Part shown: positions 1 to 12,900 of the stretch, piece by piece | How the letters are laid out: every line of letters starts with the position of its first letter | Position numbering within the stretch: the first letter of the stretch is position 1 | NCBI GenBank assembly: GCA_963978545.1 | Contig: OZ021724.1 | Span: forward strand, 29,501,933-29,565,932 | Direction of reading: 5' to 3' | Source of the DNA: Linyphia triangularis | Lineage: Eukaryota > Arthropoda > Arachnida > Araneae > Linyphiidae | DNA: 64,000 bases | Notes under the pieces: model-generated | Database searches by the model: none | Seen by the model: only the letters and a program-made list of their open reading frames with translations | Told to the model about the DNA's origin: nothing | Program-made: the position numbers and the translations under genes

Positions 1-785
1 AATTGCAATAAAATTTAGTGTACTTTTTTTTCTAAGTGTTAATGAAACTTGCATAATAAATTAAATTTACTAGAAAATGCGTTGCATTGACATTCCTGGA
101 TATAAAAAACGCATTGACTTACCTTTTTTTTTTTTGTAGTTTCATGTGATACTTAATTCTATAACTATAATAAGAATAATATCAAAAATATATTTTTTAG
201 AAATCGAATAATACAATATACCCGCTTACATAGAATTTCAATAGGACACACCTTAAGGATAAAAGTGATTATGTATAACGGAATGAAAAATTGGTTAAAA
301 TTGTCTCTCTTGCATAACATTAATTAAAAACAATACTCAGATAATACTAAAATATTGAAGGGAAAAAGAAAAAAACATTTACTGAAAAATCAAGGTAAAT
401 ATACAAACTTTCCTAAAAGATAAAACCAACTGTCAAATCCAAAATGTGCAAAAGTAAATCAAAATCCTATACAAGTAATCATTTAAGAAAATTACTATAA
501 ATTTTTTAATATTATAAGTCAGTTATTTAAAATAAATAAATTAAAATGCAACTTTGTGAGGAAAATATACAAAACAATGAAATATAAATAGAGAACAAAT
601 ACTATAGATGGAACGTATATAATCATAGAACAAAATACCACAAGTATAATTTCACTAAATGTTACTAGTCATTTATTGTACTAAAAATAACTGTAGAAAA
701 TATATTCTGCAAGAAAAATACTGTACAAGAAATCCTTTAAAAATGTTATAATAATTTTTCATCCTGAACATTAACAATAAAAAAA
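1..785. other. AT-rich flank, nothing recognised
   Basis: No open frame with family features, no repeat match elsewhere in the window and no structured motif seen. Confidence 0.6.
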
Positions 786-1900
786 TTAGAATAGAACTTT
801 CGTAGCCTTTTTTTCTGAAAAATCTTTGATAATGGTTTGGGTGTCAATATCTTGTAGTACATCAAATTCAATTGACATCATTGCCAGTCCAACTAAACGT
901 TCCTGGGACATTGTTGACCTTAAGTAGTTTTTAATTAATTTTAATTTCAAAAAACTTCTTTCTCCAGTAGCGACGCTTACTGGTAGAGTCAGGGTAATTC
1001 TTAAGGCAATTACGACGTTTGGAAAGTTTTTACACAGACTATTAGTTGTTAAATATTTCAACATCTCAAACGGCCCTTTTGGACACTTAGCAGGCAATAA
1101 TGAAAGAAGGACCAAATGTTCTTGATACAGTTGAGCCAACCAAACAGTATAGTGGTTAGCGTGCTAGCTTCTAGACAGCGAGGTTGCGGGTTCGAGTCCC
1201 GTGTTAGGCATGGATGTTTGTAAATGTATGTTGGCTTGTCTAATGACGAAAGTTTCGGCGCATTATAGCCCTCGTGTTGCTGATGGCGCCAGATAATCTG
1301 AAAACAACCAACCAACTTGATACAGTTGTAAGCCGTCATTATCAGAAGAAAAACTCCATCTGTCAAAGCAATTTGTAGGTCAGAACATTTCTTTAAAATA
1401 TCATTTTTTTCATTCGAAAAAGGTTAAATTGTATATAAATCCAAATATATCCTTGTGTGCGTTTTGTTGAGAAAATCGTTCCTCCAATGAACTTAATGTT
1501 TGATCCAATATCAAAAAAAGAAGTTAATTTTGAAGGCCTCTTTTGAATCTAGAACGACATTGCCGGCAGCGTAGTCGAACTGGCGTGTATGTTTTCTTGG
1601 ACGAATTTCGATTTCTGTTGAAAATATTGGCTCTCGGTTTCTATTATTTCCGCCAGTTCTACGGCATCAACAATCATCTCTTTAAACCCCTTTTCAGTTC
1701 TCATTTTCTGAAAGTGGTCCCTGATTTTCGTTGTCAATTCGCCAGCTTCGGATATATTCATTTCCACCTTTTGAAACATTTTGCTGATTAAGTTAATCGT
1801 AAAAAAAAAATGTCATTCCAAACAACGAGGCAACACAGAAATTTGAAGCTTTTCAACTTGCGTGCTAGACCAGTCGCGGCGTTTTGTCCATATCCATCAA
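786..1900 (-). pseudogene. Decayed hAT transposase, ZMYM1-like, interrupted by a SINE
   Basis: The - strand between 1139 and 786 encodes a hAT C-terminal dimerisation segment: FPNVVIALRITLTLPVS, then ATGERSFLKLKLIKNYLRST and RLVGLAMMSIE, the usual SGERSFSKLKLIK-type block. Past the SINE, further - strand frames give an IL(D)QTLSSLEERF-like stretch near 1470-1520 and another piece at 1549-1779. At least two frame breaks and several stops divide these pieces, so the gene is dead. The family includes ZMYM1-like transposases common in arthropods. Boundaries are approximate, and no terminal repeats were recognised. Confidence 0.75.
1134..1315 (+). mobile_element. tRNA-derived SINE, copy 1, with 13-bp target duplication
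   Basis: Head has an A-box-like AGTATAGTGG and B box GGTTCGAGTCC, followed by a unique body and a tail of AACC units. It is flanked by CTTGATACAGTTG at 1121-1133 and 1316-1328. It sits inside the hAT relic, so it is younger than that element. It is not a functional tRNA: no acceptor-stem pairing and a long non-tRNA 3' part. Confidence 0.92.
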
Positions 1901-3459
1901 TCTTTGCATCGACTGCACACACTGCCTAATTGAGTTGTATTATAACAGATTGAAGGAATCATTGCTTCCAAAAAAAGATTTATGAATATAATCGTCATTT
2001 TAATACAGTTATAGAATTGGTATTAAAATGTGTGGAGTTACTTTAATTGCAGACAAACTTTCGTAAAACGAACGAACATAAACAATTTTCTTTTATTTTG
2101 ACTTTTTATATCTACTAAAAATTACTACAATATTTATTTTTTAGATTTTTTAGGATTTTACTCATTTTTTAAAATTTTTTTTTAAATAATAATTTTACAA
2201 GGCGAAATTACCTTTTTTATAATTTTAATTATTAAAGGCTGACCAAATCTCAATTAATAAATAAATAATAGCATTATGTACATATGAATGCATTTCTTCA
2301 AAATTAAAATGTCAATTAACTGCGGAGCATAAGAAATATCGAAAAATAAATAAAAATACTTAATTTATAAACATAAGTCATTTTTAACTATTTGATATTG
2401 AATACATTTCTTGCTAATATTTCCATTAAAAAAGCAAAACCTGGTTTTCAAAGTAATTTCAAACAAAACCGTTTTAAATTATGACATTAAAAAGGAAGTA
2501 ACTTGCTTAGAATGACCCCTTATTTTTAAACATTCGATTTTACTCTTACTCTTCAATTCACGCTCATTTATATATATGCTAAATGTATTAGCAGCATCAT
2601 CCGTTTTTCTGTGTGACATTATATTAGACACGGGCCGCCTTTAGAAATTACCGGCCTATTGATATTGTAACATCTACGCAAACTTTCTCTATCATATTTT
2701 TTTTGTTTGAGTTTAAGATTTTTATTATTAAACAACCAGTTCTAAATATTCGATTTGGCTATATATTTCATTTACATTTTGCATAGAATATGTTATAGAA
2801 TTTTTTATTTCATAGAATTTTGTATTTCATTACATAAAAACTATTTATATAGTATCATATTCTCAAATATTTTCATTATTTGTCAAAATACACATCCAAA
2901 ATAAAATATAAGATGAAGTTGAGAGTAAAAGAAAGTTAATTATTAAAAAACTATCTAAAACGGACAAGAGAACCACACAAAATTAATTTTATAATTAAAC
3001 TTTTGTGCATTTTTCTCCGATAAGCGTGGCCGTATGGTCCTATGCAAATGCAATGGCAGTTACACTTACACGTAAAAAGGGACATATATCACTCACTCAC
3101 TAATCGAAATTTGAGCAAATGAAATTCCAACATCAAGAATTTGCTCCGGGGTTAATGATACTTATAGTTTCAGTCAAGTGATAAACTGTGAAAATCCAGC
3201 AGTGAAATGACTGAAGAACTTTAGTTTAAAAAAAAAAATCAAAATTGGTAAAAAAAATTTTAAAAAAATTCTCCCCCCCCCCCCCAAAAAAAATGGGCGC
3301 CATGTGCGGTTGCACAGTCTTCACGGCCCTGAAGGCAATATATTCAATCTAATAATAATTTTATCCTAAAAGATGTCAAAGGCAAAACTCACATACAGAC
3401 ATAACTCTGAAATTCTGTACAAATGACAACAAGAACATATGAAAAAGAAATATCTTCCG
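1901..3459. other. AT-rich upstream region, no gene recognised
   Basis: Contains a run of 13 C at about 3272-3284 and short GC-richer islets near 2630 and 3300 that may be element ends, but no matching pairs were found. Confidence 0.5.
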
Positions 3460-3467
3460 ATCATGGT

Positions 3468-3526
3468 TGGTTGGCTTGTTGAATTTCTGGTGCAAGGGCT
3501 TAAAGTGGGCCATACTGCGCCCTTCT
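3468..3526 (-). mobile_element. Short retroelement 3' end with the same (AACC) tail
   Basis: On the - strand the segment ends CAAGCCAACCAACC and is flanked by CATGGTC/CATGATC (3527-3534 and 3460-3467, one mismatch). It does not match the SINE body, so it is probably a 5'-truncated copy of a different element mobilised with the same tail type. The assignment rests on a short tail and short duplication only. Confidence 0.4.
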
Positions 3527-3534
3527 GACCATGA

Positions 3535-3883
3535 TTTACCAACTTTTTAAGGGATCGAAAAGGGATCAAATGTTCCAAAAAAGAGGTATTCAAATGTCGT
3601 ACTTCCAATATAAATCGCAACTCAGTAGATTACAAAATTAACTGAAAATAATTTTCGAACCATGAAACTATTTGTTTAGTGAATCATAACACGCATTTTA
3701 TTTTATATATTTCTAATAGTTGATTATGTCGTCATCATACATAAATTCTGCTTAGCTGTTCGTTGATAAATGTTTGTTTTTTACATATGGCATTGTTTTA
3801 GATACCGCATGAAAGAGAAGAGTTGGAACGAATACTCTTTTATATGTTTGTGGATTGAATTTTATAAATAAAAATTAGCAGCC
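3535..3883 (+). promoter_or_regulatory. Likely CAND1 promoter and 5' UTR region, boundaries unknown
   Basis: It immediately precedes the start codon. I see no TATA box at a typical distance and no GC-rich stretch. The transcription start is probably in the last 100-200 bases or in an unseen upstream exon. Placement is by position only. Confidence 0.3.
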
Positions 3884-3925
3884 ATGGCGAGTGTCTCCTA
3901 TCATATAGCTAATTTACTCGAAAAG
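3884..3925 (+). CDS. CAND1: CAND1 exon 1, residues 1-14 (start codon)
   Basis: Encodes [14 protein letters not shown]. The context GCAGCCATGG is a near-ideal Kozak site, and an in-frame TAA at 3869-3871 excludes a longer N-terminus. The exon ends in phase 0 before GT at 3926. Any upstream non-coding exon cannot be seen from sequence. Confidence 0.95.
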
Positions 3926-6900
3926 GTAAAGTGGATTATACTTGCCTGAAGTATTTTTTGAAACACTCAATGCATGAAATAAATTTTTGAAAGTGTCCAC
4001 TGATACGGTTTTAAGATAGTTTGGATTGCTTACTGCTTTATAAATTTGTATTTGTTGGAATTTATCAACTTTGTTGTTGTTTCTATTTTTGGGTTTGAGA
4101 ATTTACTGATTTTCAAATTTAGATGTATGAGATCGTCCATTTATATTTGACAGTAATCATGGTTACGAAGATGAACAACATAGACCCTCTTGCTTTAGTT
4201 TCTAAAATATTGATAAATAATTATTCTTTTGTTTACATGGTCTGTCGCTTTTCACTTTTAAATGGATTAAGAATAAAAAAAATAAAATTTCACCGTTGAC
4301 ATTTTTTCACGGAATTGACATTAATAATAGCTTTACTTTACTTGTTGACAAACTTTTTGAATTTGTTTTTGCAAAGTATCAACAGGACCGTTTCTTATCA
4401 TAGCACATGCAACAAAGTAATATGCGATTTTAATAATATTTTTAACGAAGATTCTTCATTTGAAACAAAATATTTGAATCTTGAACACTAATAAATATTC
4501 AGTACCTGTGTAATATCAAACCATACTGCCCATAATTATGCAGTATTAATATGTTTTACTACTATTTTATAAGGAGATTGTTTTGGCCATTTAAATAAAA
4601 AATGCTACATAATGAAACAATTATTTTGGTCATTGTGTTGTTTAGAATTCAAGGTTGGCCTTAATTTAATTTCCTTGAGTTTATTGCATTTTAAAATTTT
4701 TCTGTTTTTGGAAACTTGGAGCTTTTGTATTTACATTTTTATTTGCAATGATTGAATAGATGGGTCCTTCTCCCGAGACAGGAAAAATACATATCACTAT
4801 CACAGTATTATATCACTTAAGAAACAAGTACAAACATATTTAATAGCCTTTTAATACCTTTACCATGTTTAAGGCTAACCTTCAAGATTAATAACATATT
4901 AATTTTTTTTATATAAATGTATATTTAAAAATATATCAAACGTCCTAAAGTCATTATCCTGCCTTGTCACTAGAGCTATCTAGGTTACAATAAATGTTAA
5001 GTTAATAAAACTAATTTTGATTAAAATGTACTATACGTCTCTCCGTGGCAACTTTGCAAAATCCTGCCAAGTTGAATTGATACTACTACTGAATTAAACT
5101 ACAGGTTTGCCAAAATGGATGTCAAGTTGTAATTTTAACCATATAGGTATAAAATCGCCAAAAAAAGGGACTGGAGGGAGGGGGGTGGGGATTTTAACGC
5201 ATTTTAACCTTAATTTTCCAACAACAATTTAATGCATGTATAATGAAGTAATTTATAAAATGGAAACAAAATTGAACATTTCATTATTTTTTTTTATAAT
5301 TTAAAAATTAAAATGACGTTTGTCACCAAAAAAAATATCATTGTTCTGGTAGATTGCATAACAATTGATATTTTAAGTACAGATGGTAACAGCATTCTAT
5401 TTTTGTGCCTATACCAAGAACTTTTATTTCTTTAGTAAGCTGTATGAATAACACCATTTTCTTTTTTTGTGGAATTGTGAAGTTTTTTTGCTATCAGTTA
5501 TAATTAGTTATTTTTTTGTCATCTGAAGAAAATACTTAGGTCAGTAAATAACTGTTTATATTAAAATATAGAATACATAGTAAAGTTAGCAATTGGAAAA
5601 TACATACAGTTACTTAAAAAATTTGGAACAAAATGAGCCAGCTTTTAATTTTGTAAGTTTCATCAATAACTTGGCAAATAAAGAACACAGTGACAACAAA
5701 CAGGATAATGATGCTTGTTATTCATTCAAATAATAATTAAATCGATATATGTTTAATCTGTGCTACTATTGTAATTAAACTTGATCATTTAATTATTTTG
5801 ATTTTAATTAGCATTTTTTAAAGTAATTGAATTTTATTATAAGCAGAGAACTCATGTAGTTTTGTAAATTTTATTTTATTTCTAATTTAATTTTTCAGCT
5901 TTATTTAGTTATATTTTCTGCTATGCAAATCAAGAATAAATATATATTCTACTAAATACAGTCAAACCCTGTTAAAGTTAAGTCTATGTGGTTGCTGAAA
6001 TTGTAACAAGTAAATTAACGTTTAGTTTTTAGTACGGAGAACTGCTTTTACTTCATGTTAAATGATTTTGCATTAACAGGGTTTGACTGTATATCTATAA
6101 AATGCTTTTGCTATTAAACTACTTCATTTTAAAAATTGTCATATTATGAGCACCATTGTCTTGGTATCCCTATACCAAGACAATGGTGCTCATAATATGA
6201 CAATTCATTCATCTCATAAATTACATATCTTCTCACAGTGGACAATTCCCTAATTTTTTTAAAAGCGAGTGATTAGTTTTTATTTATGAAGACTCTCTTT
6301 CTGATTCCAAATATTCTAACAAAAGTTCCTTTAAAAAATTAGTTATTCAAATATTATGAAAAGAAAATGCCCTAAATCCGAGCCAAAACTAGTCCGATCA
6401 AAACACTCTGCTATAGCTTTGACGTCATGACATCCTTCCATTCTCTATGGGCCGACCAAACGGTATAGTGGTTAGCGTGCTGGCTTCTAGACCGCGAGGT
6501 TGCGGGTTCGAGTCCCGTGTTAGGCATGGGTGTTTGTAAATGTATGTTGGTTTGTTAAATGACGAAATGTTTCGGCGCATTATAGCCCTCGTGTTGCTGA
6601 CGGCGCCAGATAATCTGAATACAACCAACCAACCAACCATTCTCTATGGTCATCGTGAGGTTTCTGCCAAATAGTTGGCGTTGGTTTATTAGACAGTTGT
6701 CGTATCCCGTACAGGTTGGCGTGATTTGCAAGAAAGTTGCAAAACTGGTTTCTGCTGCTGTGTTTCAAGCCAAGTTGTTTCAGATCATGTGACGTCACAT
6801 TCAATTCAAGCCGAATAAATCGTTTTCTCTCCAAAATCTAACTGGTGAACTTAGTTTGTAAATTAAAAAAAAAGCTCAATGAGCAGAAATTTTTGTGTTT

Positions 6901-9900
6901 GATCTTTTTGAAACATTTAGAATTGAACACAATTTTTTTTTTCTAAAAATGTGGGAATTCTCCATTAACAGATTTTTGCATTGTTGGTATTTTTTTTCTT
7001 GTATGAAGCTTAAATAATAAAAAAAAATATATCTAACATACATTTATGACATCCTTTTTAAAAAAAATGTTTTAATATTGAGAAGTTGCTTGTTTTGAAG
7101 AATGATCCAGGTACTTTATATCTGGTGTATTGATTTTCAAATTTTGTTTGTATTTAGATGACTTCGAGTGATAAGGATTTTCGATTTATGGCAACAAATG
7201 ATCTAATGGTAGAGTTGCAAAAGGACTCTATTAAACTTGATGATGACAGTGAAAGAAAGGTAAGCTTATACAGATCAAACATCCCATGATTGTAAATTAG
7301 TCTCATTTATGCTTTGTTTGAAAAAAAGAAGCATATTTTAATTTGCAATATAGGCTATGCATGTATGAAAGGATTATAAGAGTCGCAATATCAGAGAAAA
7401 TCACAAAATGTTGACTCTGTCACGTTACTATTTTAAATCTTGTTTCTCATAGATGTTTGCTATCTATCTTATTCCTTAATAAGGTTTTTGATTGTGGAGT
7501 TAAATTTGATAACTACAGGTGAAATGTCCTTTAAAAAGATGTCTTATAAATTATGCTATAAGAATTGAAATTTATTTTGGTATTCATGTACTATTCAGCC
7601 GATTGTTGTGGAGAAAAAAGTTTTTTAAGTGGATTCCATTAGTCTATCCAAACAATCGATTTGGTGGATGCAGGTCCACTATGCAGGGGAGGCTTTCCAT
7701 GGGAAGGCCTTGACACTGGTCCAAGTCAATCTAGACGTCCGAGTTGGCCAGACAAGATAATACATTGCCTATATTTTTTATTCTTTAAATAGTATCGTTG
7801 TATTAGAGGGAAAAGGTGCTGACTCAAATGGCTTTTTATTATAGCCTAAATATTTAGAACCAAGAGAAGACCCATTGAATTTTAAAAGCAGTTGCTTTAT
7901 CACGGAAATGAATTTGCGGAATATTGGAGTTATCAATTCTCTACTCTAATCCGACAATATATTGTTTTATTTAACCTTGCCTTAACTAAAGAACTTTGGG
8001 TATTTCCCAAACATTTATTTTTAGAAAAAATACTTTTTTAAAACTCTACTTCAGGAAATATTATTTCTTTTCTTTTTTTGTATCTGTTATGTTCTAAATG
8101 AGTAAAATACGGTTGATGGATTTTTAGATTGAATAATCGAGTGCACAATTATATTATTATTTATCTATTTTTGTAGTTCAAAATAAAGCTGCGTATATTT
8201 TCCTCTTTTTGATATTTTGAATGTTTTCACTCCTGATGATTAAAAATATTACCTTCTAGTTGATTACAAAAAACGTGCAAATACATATTAAAAAATAAGT
8301 AATAATAAAAAGTAAATCTTTTTGCTTTTTTCCCTATCTCATCCCTGTTAAAGTATAAAAGCCCCTTCTTAAAATTGAGCGAAAGAGAAATATCTGAAAA
8401 TCGTTGACCCATTTTAATCATTTATTACCCTGTGTGAAATTCCCAACTTCTGGGATCATTTCTGGTGAGTGCAGATTCTGGGACAAATTAATTCATATAA
8501 AAGACACTTTAATAAAGTTGTGGAGAATAAAAATAGAATGACAAACATTCATCAAATAGTTTTAACTGTGGCCTTGGCTAAAGTTTTGGTTACAAGAATC
8601 AGAAGAACAAAATTCGAGTAACATCTGCAATTTTCAAAGGAATTTATTGCTGTGTTCCGTTGTTCAACGTTAACAATTATGTTATTTTTCGTAGTTCCAG
8701 CTATAATAGAAGCTGAGCTGTGAGGATTGAAAATGGATCTAAAAGCTTGAGCAACATAATAACACTTGCATGTCTGCCGCTTTATCATCAAACTTGGTGG
8801 CAGAACACTGCTGCGTTCTTGGATAATAAATACCTAGAATTATCAAAGAGATCAGCAATTCTGAAAATGTCAGAAAAATCAACTGTTGCACAAGCCTTTG
8901 GAGAAAATGGAGGATCGCTTACAGAAAAAGGGCTGTTTGATAAAAATCCTTTGTATTTGCAACCTAAGTTTTAAGAAGAATATCATTATGGCAAAAGAAA
9001 AAAATATTAGGAATCTTAAAGCAAAAAATTTGTAGAGCAAAAACTGATACTTCCTTTTGTTTATTTTCCTACCTTTCTACTGAAGATAGTTCTGATCTTG
9101 TAGCATTGTTTCAGTGTAGAGATGAAAAATTTAAATGCTATCAACAACCTTTACTACAGGGAAGTTATATTTTTTCTTATGAAATATTTGGAAAGGATTG
9201 TGAAAAGGGGATATTGCACATTTTATACAATTCCCTAATTTTGAAAAAAGTATGGCCTTTTAAAAATGAACTGTATAAATATATATATGCCAAATTGTAT
9301 TTTCATATATTTTAAATATTTTTTTTTTTTTAAATAAAAAAAAAAGAGAACAATGAACCAATGGAAAGTTGATTTAAATAATTAGATAAGTAAGTAAATA
9401 TATTTGAGACAGATGAGTACTAATTTAGATTTTGTCAGAACTTTAAAAATCAAGGTATTTCAGACAATGCATCACATTTAAAAAATGTTTTGAGTACTAT
9501 CAAAATTGGTGTGAATAACAAAATAAAAAAATAGTAACTAGAATTACTGATAAGGCTAAAGTTTACTTTGGTTTGAATAAAAAATAATCCATTCACTGTA
9601 AAAATGTCTGGCTGATAAAAGTTTGATGAGATATGCTTACGACCAATAAGTAATAATTTGGAAAAATTGTCTACCTAAATTTAAAAACTCAGCTATTTAA
9701 TAATAGTAGGTTAGTTGGTGTTTCTTTAAATATCAGGAAATTAAAAAAAAACCAATTTCAAAGTTTAAAATAATTCGAAAGGTAACTCGTAATTAGCTCT
9801 GCTAAGAGATTTGCTTTAGTTTTTCTTAAGGTTCTAAGTTTTAATTAAAGTATAAAAAAAATCAATTTGTAGCAAACTGAATTGAATCATATTAATGATT

Positions 9901-12900
9901 TCAAGCAATTGTAGTCACGATTGGCTAATTTTATTAGCCTGAAATTATTAGACTAATTCAAATATTTTCCCTTCTGAACTCTTTAAGTTATTCATCCTAT
10001 ATATGCTTAGAATTTATGTGCATAATGCTATAATAAATACTGGGAAAAAAATTTAGTCTTACAATTAATCCAAGTAGTAATGTCGGTCAAAAGACATTTT
10101 TTCCAGAAAATTGAGATAAATAAATGTATAAAAGCAAGTTTTCAAAGAGAAAACACAAGGTAAAAATAAAAATTGAACATCAACTGAAAAATCAAGAATT
10201 CCAAATTACCCTATAATAACGTTGAAAGCATCGGTTGAATTAAATGTTATTTTGCTTTGATTGAGGGGGAGATTCTATACCTGTGAAGGTGAATGTCCTG
10301 GTAGTTTATCGTTTCTCCTGTTTGAGGGGCAAAAAGTTAGATTAGTTGAAAAGAGCAAAGTGACCTTGAGCAGAAAACTGGTTTTCAACCTGATGTTTAG
10401 TTAAAGTTTAAGTGTATTTCACTGTTTTGGATATTTTTTTATCTGGCAGGGGAAAGGTATTTTAAAAGCGACATTGGTCTTGCTAGTCAGAATTGATAAT
10501 GCTTGTGAGAGAGAGGGTATTAGGTTCTGATTTGAGTTGTTGGGTGAGTAATAATCAGAATAACTATTTTTCTCTAATTTTGTATGGGTTTGTCCCGATT
10601 CATGAGCACAATATTAGTTAACTCTTTCGAATAGTATTTGTTAAAGAATTTACTGTGGATGCAATAACTTGCTGTCATCCGCATTCTTCCAGTTGCCTAT
10701 ACTGTGTGCTGTGTTAAGATGAACACTCTCTTGCAAGAATAAATGCCAAGTTTAAATAGTATAGTAAAGCAAGGCTTTAGAAGCATGTTTTATTGCTGAC
10801 ATTTTACTTACAGTTACCTTTGTTCTAAATTTTACAAGATTTGTATTTTTGTTCTATGTTTTATATTTTTTATGTGTAGATACATTAATATTCTGACTAC
10901 TTTGAAAGGTTATTTACTAATTGTCAAAAGAAGAGTTAACATTATATGGTTAAAGTTTTTGGAAATACTAAAAAATACTTTTTAACTAAATATTTGAAAT
11001 GTTCTTTTTTTAAACAAACTCACCTTTATCAATTTTTGTTAAAGAATTTTTTTTTTGTATTAAAATTTGTATTTTTTGCAGGTAGTAAAGATGCTTCTAA
11101 AGTTATTAGAAGATAAAAATGGAGAAGTTCAAAACCTAGCAGTAAAATGGTATGTTTTAATAATTTAAATAATTTATTTTATATAAATGAATCTATACAG
11201 ATACTTTTGAACAGTGGTGTCCTTAGTGAAGCCGTAATCCGTTTATAAATCCATTTTTATTAATATAATTACAAATAAGACAGGTATATAAATTTAAAAA
11301 TTTAAAAACTAAACTTTTCATTCATTATCAATTTATAAACAATTTTGCAACAGTGACTAAGAATTTAATAATTATTTTAATAAAAAATAAATTGAGGTTT
11401 GGGATGGTTATGATGCCTTTTATATAATCTCTTATTACAGCAATCCTAAGCAATAATCCTGGCCTGTCATGCACAAGGTTTCGAGTTTGAGCACGCTGTA
11501 ATACTTTTAATTAGATACAGCTGCAATTCTGACAGTTAGTCTTTTGTCAATCGTCAGATTGTTTAGTGAGAGTTTTTTAGTTTTCTTCCTTTCAAGACAC
11601 AAATGCGGTGCAGGTTCTTCTTCAAAGGTGCAGGTTCTTGTCCTGAAAGGTGTCGACTTCTCTCGGCTGTCCATATCTATCCAATGATATTTTACCACAT
11701 TATTGCCTACATCATGCTTTTGCAAGGAAATATATAGTACAAACCAAGCAGGCTTATAATTAACCACTAAAAATTTTATTTACTAATTGTATAACAGATA
11801 GAAAAGTTGCAAATTACTATATTTACTTTAAAATTATATCCTGAGCCATTAATTTGAAGTTAACTTGAAGTAAAAAATCCTTAACTTTTTATCAAATGTA
11901 CCTAACATACAAGCTAGTTTATGGCAGAATAAAGCTTGTAATAAACATCAGAATATTCAATTTCAATGGTGTGATCCTAAACATTTTTACTTTATAATTT
12001 CATATTACACTTAGATCAACTTCCAAACTTTAATGTTTGTATGGATTTTTGTTCTACATATTTAACAATACTAAAATTCTGTTCTGTATGGCCTTGTTTT
12101 ATTCTGTTGTGTATAGCGAAGAACGTAGTATAAACATGTTTAATATTTGAAATTTTATAAATGACCAATAAGTAACTGCTTTGACTTCAAAATAAAACTT
12201 ATTTTTAAGTGTTGCTTTAGTTAAAGAAATACTGCTTACAAAATGTTAAAAATAGCTCTTGTATATTATTTGATTTACCTATATATAGGATGGTCATGGG
12301 ATCACCCTTGATCAAACATTCACTTGCAATTAATATATATATTTTTTTGCTTTTTATTTCTTTGCTCTTAATTTTGAGTGTTATTTCTTCATCAATTTGC
12401 TCGAGGATTATATTAATTTTTTTTACTGTAATATTTTCTTTATGATATGCATAAAATTTCAAGTAAATAATAATTTTCTTTTAATCTTCCAAAGTCTTGG
12501 TCCTCTGGTGAACAAAGTAAAAGAATATCAAGTAGAAACAATTGTGGATACTTTGTGTGGTAATATGGTTTCTGAGAAAGAACAATTGAGGGACATATCA
12601 AGTATAGGTGAGCCTTGGCCTATAATTTTAATTTCTGTTTTATGATTGTAAATTTATTTATAAGTATATCCTATCTTAGATAAGTTTAAAATTATGAAAG
12701 ATAATTCAACTTGTTATAATTTGTATATGGTTTGTAATTTTCTTAAGTATATGTATTTTTATTATGGTTTTGTAATTTGAAAGGAGAGTTTCCTTGATAA
12801 ATAATTTAATATTTTAACTTAAGATTTTTATGTTCATTAACCCACTGACGGTCAAGGGAATGGAAGAAATTCTACAGTTGTTTTCTCTGCAATAATTTTG

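Noticed and set aside
6134..6205. Calling the perfect hairpin a microRNA gene
   Set aside because: Real precursors have mismatches and a larger loop. Without small-RNA data only a palindrome can be claimed.
6451..6530. A tRNA gene at the SINE heads
   Set aside because: A and B boxes are good, but no acceptor stem pairs, the body continues for 100 bases, and target duplications flank the whole unit. These are SINEs.
8720..9315. Two small + strand frames in intron 2
   Set aside because: No recognisable motif or repeat match, and the composition is that of surrounding AT-rich DNA.
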